Source of the DNA: JBFHNV01 sp965365655
GTDB lineage: Bacteria; Pseudomonadota; Gammaproteobacteria; HK1
Direction: 5' to 3'
Assembly (NCBI GenBank): GCA_965365655.1
Contig: CBDUCN010000123.1
Coordinates: 1 to 13,221, forward strand
Length of the DNA stretch: 13,221 nt
Positions 6,657-13,221 of the stretch are shown here, one piece after another. The notes beneath the pieces are model-generated. The model made no database searches and was not told the DNA's origin. It saw nothing but the letters and a program-made list of their open reading frames with translations. How positions within the stretch are numbered: the stretch's first letter is position 1; every line of letters begins with the position of its first letter. The translations under genes were made by a program, and so were the position numbers.

Positions 6657-7493
6657 ATGAACAAGCTCGTCCTCACCGGCGCCGCCGGGCGCCTCGGCTC
6701 GTACCTGCGCGAGCCGCTGACGAAGCTGTGCGACGAGCTGGTCTCGTCGGACATCGCGCCGGACGTCGGCGCGCTGTATCCCGGCGAGCGCTACCAGCGC
6801 GCCGACCTCGCGGCGTACGACCAGATCCACGCGCTGCTGGACGGCGCCGAGATGGTCGTGCACTTCGGCGCGATCGGCGACGAGGCGCCGTTCGAGAAGA
6901 TCCTCGGCCCGAACATCGTCGGCGCGTACAACGTCTGGGAAGCGGCGTACCGCCAGGGGCTTCGCCGCGTGGTCTACGCGTCGTCCATCCACGCGGTCGG
7001 CATGCACAGGCGCCAGGATCGCATCGGCACCGACGCGCCGCACCGCCCGGACACGTACTACGGCCTCGCGAAGTGCTTCGCCGAGGACCTCGCGAGCCTG
7101 TACTGGGACCGGCGCGGCCTCGAGGCGGTGTGCCTGCGCATCCTGTCCTGCGCGCAGGTGAGCAACGTGCGCGCGCTCGGCACGTGGCTCAGCTACGACG
7201 ACCTGATCCAGCTCGTGACTCGCGCGATTGACACGCCGACGACCGGGTTCACGGTCGCGTACGGCGTGTCGGACAACGACCGGTGCCCGGTGGACAACGC
7301 CAACGCGAGCTACCTGGGCTACCGCCCGAAGGACAACGCCGAGCAGTTCGCGGCGGGGATCCTCGCCGAGGCGCCGACGCCTGATCCCACCGATCCTGCG
7401 CAGATGCACCACGGCGGCCCGTTCGCCGCGGTCGAGCTGGGCCACAGCGGCGTCGCGACGATGAACATCGTCGACGATCGCAAGAGGACCTGA
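6657..7493 (+). CDS. NAD-dependent uronate dehydrogenase-like SDR protein
   Basis: A 278-residue extended short-chain dehydrogenase, the usual length of uronate dehydrogenase, which oxidises uronic acids to aldarolactones with NAD. Features: GAAGRLG (8-14) for the dinucleotide, HFGAIGDEAPFEKIL (69-83), SSIHAVG (109-115), the catalytic Y135-x3-K139, RILSC (161-165), R172, GTWLSYDDL (175-183) and a C-terminal GYRPKDNAEQF (221-231). The overall pattern matches the Agrobacterium/Pseudomonas enzymes as I remember them. Two pocket positions differ: G74 where Ser75 is known and I111 where Asn112 is known. The substrate may therefore be another sugar acid or lactone precursor. The start sits one base after the aminotransferase stop, with GGAG at 6646-6649 inside the upstream gene. 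I leave the symbol empty because substrate identity is in doubt. Confidence 0.85.
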   Translation: MNKLVLTGAAGRLGSYLREPLTKLCDELVSSDIAPDVGALYPGERYQRADLAAYDQIHALLDGAEMVVHFGAIGDEAPFEKILGPNIVGAYNVWEAAYRQGLRRVVYASSIHAVGMHRRQDRIGTDAPHRPDTYYGLAKCFAEDLASLYWDRRGLEAVCLRILSCAQVSNVRALGTWLSYDDLIQLVTRAIDTPTTGFTVAYGVSDNDRCPVDNANASYLGYRPKDNAEQFAAGILAEAPTPDPTDPAQMHHGGPFAAVELGHSGVATMNIVDDRKRT

Positions 7494-7494
7494 T

Positions 7495-7510
7495 CGCGGC
7501 AGGCGCCGCG
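7495..7510. terminator. Hairpin filling the gap between convergent genes
   Basis: CGCGGC (7495-7500) and GCCGCG (7505-7510) form a perfect 6-bp stem around AGGC. It fills almost all of the 18-base gap between the convergent stop codons of the uronate-dehydrogenase-like gene (7493) and the CoA-transferase gene (7512). It could serve both strands. No T-run exists on either side. Confidence 0.4.
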
Positions 7511-7511
7511 G

Positions 7512-8761
7512 CTACACCAGCCGCTGCGCCGCCGCCCGCAGCCGGTCGCGGAACGCGGGCGCGGCGATCCCGATGAGCGCGTGCGCGCGCTCGAACAGCG
7601 TCTTCCCGCGAAGCTCCGCGATGCCGTGCTCGGTGACCACCACGTCGGCGTCGGCGCGCGGCGTGGTCACCACGCCGCCGGCGAGGGACGACACGATGCG
7701 CGACACTTGCCCCCCGCGCGCGGTCGACTCCAGCGCGACGATGCCGAGCCCGCCGTCGGAGCGCAGGCAGCCGCGCAGGAAGTCCGCGTGCCCGCCGATC
7801 AGCCCGACATGACGCCCGCCGGCCGCCTCGGCGTTGACCTGGCCGGTGAGATCGATCTCCAGCGCGGAGTTGATGCCGACGAGGTTCGGCAGCGCGCCCA
7901 GCACCGCGAGGTCGTGGGTGTGACGGGTCGCGCGCAGCGCGATGCGCGGGTTGCGGTGCGCGAAGCGGTACACGCGCTCGCTGCCGAGCAGCGCGTTCGT
8001 GACCGTGACACCCTCGTCGACCGGCTTGCGGCGGTTCGTGATCGCGCCGGCGTCCATCAGGTCCGCGACGCGGTCGCCGATCACGCCGCTGTGCACGCCG
8101 AGGTCGCGGTGTGCGGCGAGGCGTTCCAGCACCGCGTCCGGGATCGCGCCCAGGCCCACCTGCAGCGTCGCGCCGTGCGGGACCAGGCGGGCGACGTGCT
8201 CCGCGATCGCGCGCGCCGCGTCTGACGGGGGCGGCGCGTGCCACGCGAACGGCGGGTGCGCGGCGCGCACGGTCACGTCCACGTCGGCGGGCTCCAGCGC
8301 AGGCTCGCCGGCGACCGACGGCGCGTGGTCGTTGATCTCCGCGATCACGACCCGCGCGTGCGGGATGGCCTCGGCGACGTAGTCGTGCTGCAGCGCGACG
8401 CGAAGAGCGTCGCCGTCGCGGGCGAGCTGCAGCAGCGCCACGTCGATGCGCAGCTCGCCGCGCGCGACCATCCACGACAGCGCGTGGTAGTTGGCCGGCA
8501 GCACGTCGAGGCGCCCGGCGTCGGCGAGCCGGCGATTGCTGCCGGCGCCGCCGAGCGCGCACAGGTCCAGGTGCGCGGTGAGCCGCGCGGCGTCCGGAAG
8601 CGTGCCGAGGCCGAAGCCGACCAGGGCCCGCACGCGCGGCACGCGCTCGAGCTGCGCGTCCAGGCGCTCGAGCAGCGCCACGGGCTCCGCGGCGGTGCCG
8701 CTCCACGCGAGCGTGTCGCCGGCGCGCAGCAGCGCCGCGAGGTCGAGCTCCGCGGGGTCGA

Positions 8762-8765
<4 letters not shown>
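7512..8765 (-). CDS. Acetyl-CoA hydrolase / 4-hydroxybutyrate CoA-transferase family protein
   Basis: A 417-residue protein with the two-domain layout of class I CoA-transferases of the Cat1/4-hydroxybutyrate type. Landmarks: GFGLGTLPDA (50-59), LQVGLGAIPDAVLERL (201-216), LGVHSGVIGDRVADLMDAGAIT (222-243, read in two parts), LVGINSALEIDLTGQVNAE (295-313), GLIGGHADFLRG (321-332) and the C-terminal TEHGIAELRGKT (378-389). In characterised members the catalytic glutamate, from memory Glu238 of the Clostridium aminobutyricum enzyme, sits in an H-S/T-E motif; here that position is G227 (codon at 8085-8087). A glutamyl-CoA intermediate at that site is therefore impossible, and the activity may be hydrolytic or altered. 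The GTG start at 8765 overlaps the TGA of the enoyl-CoA hydratase as GTGA, which fixes the start and implies translational coupling. Confidence 0.88.
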
Positions 8766-9517
<752 letters not shown>

Positions 9518-9518
9518 G

Positions 9519-9626
9519 GCGGAACTCCTGGGCGGCAGCCTGCGGGCGTGTGGACAGTGCGCTCGCGCGCCCGCTATCGTCGTCGTTCCCGCGGCCCGTT
9601 GCCACTGCGCCGCCTCGCGGAACTCC
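9519..9626. repeat. Pair of 10-bp direct repeats in divergent promoter region
   Basis: GCGGAACTCC occurs at 9519-9528 and again at 9617-9626, bracketing the 125-bp gap between the divergent enoyl-CoA hydratase and acyl-CoA synthetase genes. The first copy overlaps the ribosome site of the hydratase gene. The spacing of 98 bases is compatible with a looped operator pair, but no regulator gene is adjacent. Confidence 0.25.
9551..9580 (+). promoter_or_regulatory. Candidate sigma-70 promoter for acyl-CoA synthetase operon
   Basis: TGGACA (9551-9556, five of six to TTGACA) and TATCGT (9575-9580, four of six to TATAAT) are separated by 18 bases. The site is about 60 bases before the ATG at 9643 and is the best-spaced pair in the divergent gap. 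It would drive the synthetase, reductase and dehydrogenase genes. Confidence 0.4.
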
Positions 9627-9642
9627 GCCGTCCGAGCCCTGC

Positions 9643-11265
9643 ATGCGCCCGCCGTTCGCCCGCACCTTCTTCGACCTGCTGCTGGAGCAGGCGGAGCGCG
9701 CGCCGCACCACCCGGCGGTGATCGCCCGCGGCGAGATCGTGAGCTACGCGGAGCTGGCCGCACGCGCCGCGCGGCTCGCGGCGCGCCTGCGCGCCGGCGG
9801 CGTGCGCCGCGGCGTCCGCGTGGGCGTGCTGTGCGACAACCGCGTCGAGTGGCTGGAGATCCTGTTCGCGGCCCACGCGCTGGGGGCGCTGGTGGTGCCG
9901 TTCAGCACCTGGTCCACGCGCGGCGAGCTCGAGTTCCTGCTCGCGGACTCGCGCGTGCAGTGGATGTTCGTGCTCGCGCGCGTCGGCGAGCGGGACTTCG
10001 CGGGCGACGTCGCGGCGCTCGCGCACGCGGGGCACGACCTCGCGCAGGTGGTGCTGATCGACGGCCCGTCGCGCGCGGGCCCCGGCGCGGCGGGAGCGGG
10101 CGACGCCCGCGGGCCGCCCCGCGACGGCTGGCTCGCGTTCGAGGACTGCCGCGCGGACCCGCCGCTCGAGCCGCTGCCGCCGGGGGAGGGCGCGAGCGCC
10201 GGCGATCCCGCGCTGCTGCTCTACACCTCCGGCTCCAGCAGCCGCCCGAAGGCGGTGCCGCTCGATCACCACGCGGCGATCGAGAACGGCTTCAACATCG
10301 GCGAGCGCCAGGGGCTGGGACCGGCGGACCGGGTGTTCGTGCCGGTGCCGCTGTTCTGGTCCTACGGCGCGGTGAACGCGCTGCCGGCGACGCTGTCGCA
10401 CGGCGCGACGCTGGTGCTGCAGCAGCGCTTCGAGCCGGAGCAGGCGCTGGACCTGATCGAGTCGCACGCGTGCACCGCGATCTACACGCTGCCCGCGATC
10501 ACCGGCGCGCTGCTCGCGGCGAAGGGCTTCGCGCCGGCGCGCACGGCGTCGTTGCGCACCGGCGTGACCATCGGCAGTCCGCAGGACATCCGGCGCGCGG
10601 CGAACGAGCTGGGCGCGACGGCGATCTGCAACATCTACGGCAGCACCGAGACCTACGGCAACTGCTGCGTGACCTGGCACCACTGGCCGCTGGAGCGCCG
10701 CGCGCGCTGCCAGGGGCCGCCGCTGCCCGGCGTGCGCGTGCGCATCGTGGATCCGCACACCGGCGCGGCGTGCGCCGCGGGCGAGAGCGGCGCGGTCGAG
10801 GTGCACGGCTACGTGACCCGCGGCTACGAGGGCCACAGCGCGCGTCACGACGCCGACGTGTTCACCGCCGACGGCTGGTTCCGCACCGGCGATCTCGCGG
10901 CGCTGGATGCGGACGGCGCGCTCGTCTACGCGGGGCGCAGCAGCGAGATGATCAAGCGCTCCGGCATCAACGTGTCGCCGGCGGAGATCGAGGAGGTCCT
11001 GCAGCAGCACCCGGCGGTGGGGCTCGCCGGCGTCACCGGCGTGCCGCACGCCGTGCGCGGCGAGTCCATCGTCGCGTTCGTCGTGCCGCGCCGCGGCTGC
11101 GCGCCGGCGGCCGACGCGCTCGTCGCCCACTGCCGCGAGCACCTGTCGAGCTACAAGCTGCCGGACCGCGTCGAGATCCGCGACGCGCTGCCGCTCACCC
11201 CGACGGGCAAGCTGATGCGCCGCGAGCTGAAGTCGCTCGCGGCGGCGCTCGGCGAAGACCCCTGA
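9643..11265 (+). CDS. AMP-dependent acyl-CoA synthetase (class I adenylate-forming)
   Basis: A 540-residue adenylate-forming ligase that would activate a carboxylic acid with ATP and join it to CoA. Motifs in order: the P-loop YTSGSSSRPKAV (194-205), NIYGSTETYG (330-339) for adenylate binding, WFRTGDLAALDADG (412-425) with D417, the hinge-region GRSSEMIKRSGINVSPAEIE (431-450), and the catalytic lysine K523 in LTPTGKLMRREL. A low-complexity Gly/Ala/Arg insertion (about 142-160) breaks the N-terminal domain. The acid is unknown; nothing marks it clearly as fatty, aromatic or short-chain. The ATG at 9643 lacks a strong ribosome site but matches where homologues begin; an in-frame GTG at 9550 would overlap the promoter candidate and add an unlikely Pro/Ser-rich leader. 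It heads a three-gene operon. Confidence 0.93.
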   Translation: MRPPFARTFFDLLLEQAERAPHHPAVIARGEIVSYAELAARAARLAARLRAGGVRRGVRVGVLCDNRVEWLEILFAAHALGALVVPFSTWSTRGELEFLLADSRVQWMFVLARVGERDFAGDVAALAHAGHDLAQVVLIDGPSRAGPGAAGAGDARGPPRDGWLAFEDCRADPPLEPLPPGEGASAGDPALLLYTSGSSSRPKAVPLDHHAAIENGFNIGERQGLGPADRVFVPVPLFWSYGAVNALPATLSHGATLVLQQRFEPEQALDLIESHACTAIYTLPAITGALLAAKGFAPARTASLRTGVTIGSPQDIRRAANELGATAICNIYGSTETYGNCCVTWHHWPLERRARCQGPPLPGVRVRIVDPHTGAACAAGESGAVEVHGYVTRGYEGHSARHDADVFTADGWFRTGDLAALDADGALVYAGRSSEMIKRSGINVSPAEIEEVLQQHPAVGLAGVTGVPHAVRGESIVAFVVPRRGCAPAADALVAHCREHLSSYKLPDRVEIRDALPLTPTGKLMRRELKSLAAALGEDP

Positions 11266-11278
11266 ACCGGAGATCACG

Positions 11279-12256
11279 ATGCGTGCAATGCTGTGCCGCG
11301 AGCTCGGAGACGTCGCGAACCTGTCGATGGGCGAGCTCCCCGACCCCCGCCCCGGGCCCGGCGAGGCGTGCATCCGCGTGCGCGCGGCCGGGGTGAACTT
11401 CCCGGACATCCTGATGGCGGAGGGCAAGTACCAGGTCAGGCCGCCGCTTCCGTTCGTGCCGGGCCTGGAGGTCGCGGGCGAGGTCGAGAGCTGCGGCGAC
11501 GGCGTGCGTCACGTGAAGCCCGGCGACCGGGTGATGGCCTTCGCGCGCACCGGCGGCGGCTACGCGGAGCGCATCGTGCTGCCCGGCGCGATCGTCACGC
11601 CGATCCCGGACGCGATGGACTTCGTGACCGCCGCCGCGTTCCCGACCGTGTACGGCACCGCGCACTTCGCGCTCACCCACCGCGGCCGGCTGCGCGCGGG
11701 CGAGACGCTGCTGGTGCTGGGCGCCGGCGGCGGCGTGGGCCTCGCCGCGGTGGAGGTGGGCCACGCGCTGGGCGCGCGGGTGATCGCCGCCGCGCGCGGC
11801 GACGACAAGCTCGCCGCGGCGCGCGAGCACGGCGCCGACGACGCGGTGGACTACGCGTCGCAGGATCTGCGCGACGCGGTGCTCGCGATGACGGACGGCC
11901 GGGGCGTGGACGCGGTCTTCGACCCGGTCGGCGGCGACGTGTTCCGCCAGGCGGTGCGCTGCGCGGGCTGGGAGGGACGCGTGCTGATCGTCGGCTTCGC
12001 GTCCGGCGACATCCCGAAGGTGGCCGCGAACTACGTGCTGATCAAGAATCTCAGCATCGTCGGCGTGGTCTTCGGCGAGCACAGCGAGCGCTTCCCGGAC
12101 CAGACCCGCGAGCGCCTCGCGGAGCTCGCCGGGTGGTTCGCGGACGGCCGGCTGAAGCCCCGCATCCACCGCGTGTTCCCGCTCGCGGACGCGCACGCGG
12201 CGCTGGCCGAGATCCGCGAGCGGCGCGTGATCGGCAAGGTGGTGCTCGAGGTGTAG
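11279..12256 (+). CDS. Zinc-independent MDR oxidoreductase (NADPH:quinone reductase-like)
   Basis: A 325-residue medium-chain reductase of the quinone-oxidoreductase branch. The catalytic domain starts with RAMLCRELGD and has GVNFPDILMAEGKY (38-51) and PFVPGLEVAGEV (58-69); zinc-ligand cysteines and the structural zinc loop of alcohol dehydrogenases are absent. The Rossmann fold carries LGAGGGVGLAAVEVGHALGA (147-166), then AARGDDK (171-177), a basic patch consistent with NADPH. FDPVGG (214-219) is typical. Relatives reduce quinones, enones or, in the AcuI-type group, acrylyl-CoA; the context here favours reduction of an enone or enoyl-CoA, which is inference. The ATG at 11279 lies 13 bases after the synthetase stop, with GGAG at 11269-11272, so it is in the same operon. 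Confidence 0.92.
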   Translation: MRAMLCRELGDVANLSMGELPDPRPGPGEACIRVRAAGVNFPDILMAEGKYQVRPPLPFVPGLEVAGEVESCGDGVRHVKPGDRVMAFARTGGGYAERIVLPGAIVTPIPDAMDFVTAAAFPTVYGTAHFALTHRGRLRAGETLLVLGAGGGVGLAAVEVGHALGARVIAAARGDDKLAAAREHGADDAVDYASQDLRDAVLAMTDGRGVDAVFDPVGGDVFRQAVRCAGWEGRVLIVGFASGDIPKVAANYVLIKNLSIVGVVFGEHSERFPDQTRERLAELAGWFADGRLKPRIHRVFPLADAHAALAEIRERRVIGKVVLEV

Positions 12257-12307
12257 CGGACTCGCTATGCTGGGCGCTGGTCAGCCATCGCCCCCTGGAG
12301 CCGCACC

Positions 12308-13221
12308 ATGCCCACCCCCGTCACCGTCGTCGGCACCGGCCTCGTGGGCCGGGCCTGGGCCGTCGTGTTCGCGCGCGCGGGGCACCCCACGCGCATGTTC
12401 GACCCGCTGGACGGGGTCGCGGCCCGCGCGCTGGACGCGATACGCGAGGGTCTGCCGGATCTCGCGCAGGCGGACCTGCTGAACGGGCGCACGCCCGCGG
12501 CCGTGCTCGAGCGCCTCGAGGTCGCGGGCTCGCTGGAGCAGGCGCTGGACGGCGCGGTCCACGTGCAGGAGAGCGCGCCGGAGCGCGTCGAGGTCAAGCG
12601 CGCGCTGTACGCCGATCTGGACCGGCTGGCGGCGCCCGGCACCGTGCTCGCGAGCTCGACCTCCGGCATCCCGGCGTCGCAGTTCACCGAGCCGCTGGCC
12701 GGGCGCGCGCGTTGCCTGGTCGCGCACCCGATCAACCCGCCGCACATCATCCCGCTGGTCGAGATCGTGCCCGCGCCGTGGACCGACCCGGACGTCGTGA
12801 GCCGCACCCGCGCGCTGATGGACTCGGTCGGCCAGCGGGCGATCAGCACGACGCGCGAGATCAACGGCTTCGTGGTCAACCGTCTGCAGGGCGCGCTGCT
12901 CGCCGAGGCGTTCCGCCTCGTGGAGGACGGGGTGTGCTCGGTGGAGGACGTGGACGCGGCCGTCGCCGACGGGCTGGGGCTTCGCTGGTCGTTCATCGGG
13001 CCGTTCGAGACCATCGACCTGAACTCGCCCGGGGGCGTGCGCGGCTACTGCGACATGCTCGGTCCGCTGTATCACGCGCTCGCGAAGGAGCAGGCGGATC
13101 CGCGCGAGTGGAACGACGCGCTGGTGTCGACGATCGAGCGCGCGCGCCGCGACGCGCTGCCGCTGGACGCGATACCGGAGCGCCAGGCGTGGCGCGACCG
13201 CCGCCTCGCCGCGCTCGTCGG
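12308..13221 (+). CDS. CRYL1-like 3-hydroxyacyl-CoA dehydrogenase family protein (3' end cut)
   Basis: At least 304 residues, cut by the window end; human CRYL1 has about 319, so little is missing. It is a short NAD-dependent dehydrogenase of the lambda-crystallin/L-gulonate 3-dehydrogenase type within the 3-hydroxyacyl-CoA dehydrogenase superfamily. Features: GTGLVGRAWA (9-18) for NAD, D32 after the second strand, HVQESAPE (85-92), SSTSGIPAS (116-124), H140 and E152 of AHPINPPHIIPLVEIVP (catalytic pair), INGFVVNRLQ (185-194), FIGPFETIDLN (229-239) and QAWRDRRLAAL (293-303). The last two match CRYL1 better than FadB-type enzymes. It could oxidise a 3-hydroxyacyl-CoA, as the neighbours suggest, or a sugar acid such as L-gulonate. 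CTGGAG at 12295-12300 supports the start. A 51-base gap follows the reductase gene, so it is probably in the operon. Confidence 0.9.
   Translation, partial: MPTPVTVVGTGLVGRAWAVVFARAGHPTRMFDPLDGVAARALDAIREGLPDLAQADLLNGRTPAAVLERLEVAGSLEQALDGAVHVQESAPERVEVKRALYADLDRLAAPGTVLASSTSGIPASQFTEPLAGRARCLVAHPINPPHIIPLVEIVPAPWTDPDVVSRTRALMDSVGQRAISTTREINGFVVNRLQGALLAEAFRLVEDGVCSVEDVDAAVADGLGLRWSFIGPFETIDLNSPGGVRGYCDMLGPLYHALAKEQADPREWNDALVSTIERARRDALPLDAIPERQAWRDRRLAALV

Noticed and set aside
12266..12271. TATGCT as a -10 box for a separate promoter of the CRYL1-like gene
   Set aside because: No acceptable -35 lies 16-18 bases upstream, and the 51-base gap is compatible with read-through from the reductase gene.

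Overview
The window is very GC-rich (roughly 70% or more by eye), with strong G/C third-position bias and densely packed genes. Gene content (periplasmic SYLF protein, Lgt-family membrane enzyme, cytochrome P460 with a c-type heme motif, AraC-type regulator, acyl-CoA enzymes) fits a Gram-negative proteobacterium, probably a gamma- or betaproteobacterium. No rRNA, tRNA, CRISPR array, transposase or phage gene was seen, so placement rests on gene content only.

Layout. (1) 12-1590: a SYLF/YSC84-like exported protein on the minus strand diverges from an unrecognised secreted protein on the plus strand across a 346-bp gap. (2) 1747-2739: an Lgt-like membrane protein with altered signature residues and a C-terminal extension. 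(3) 2887-5026: an AraC-type regulator (minus) diverges from an AhpD-like and cytochrome P460 gene pair (plus); the gap is AT-rich and holds an operator-like interrupted palindrome. (4) 5027-5437: a noncoding stretch with a strong GC hairpin and an orphan fragment of about 92 bp that is about 91% identical to the middle of the Lgt-like gene. (5) 5438-7493: a class I aminotransferase and a uronate-dehydrogenase-like gene, one base apart. (6) 7512-9517, minus strand: an enoyl-CoA hydratase and a CoA-transferase family protein, coupled by a GTGA overlap. (7) 9643 to the right edge, plus strand: an acyl-CoA synthetase, a quinone-oxidoreductase-type reductase and a CRYL1-like dehydrogenase cut off by the window end.

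How they may work together. Blocks 6 and 7 diverge from one 125-bp region and together supply acid activation, hydration, 3-hydroxy oxidation, a possible enoyl reduction and CoA transfer. This looks like a catabolic set for an unknown carboxylic acid; no acyl-CoA dehydrogenase or thiolase is visible. Block 5 could feed keto acids or sugar acids into it, but that is inference. Block 3 looks like a self-contained redox or nitrosative-stress module.

The most notable points are the Lgt relic on the far side of the AraC/AhpD/P460 block, the substituted Lgt signature, a CoA-transferase homologue with glycine where the catalytic glutamate is expected, and a uronate-dehydrogenase homologue with an altered substrate pocket.
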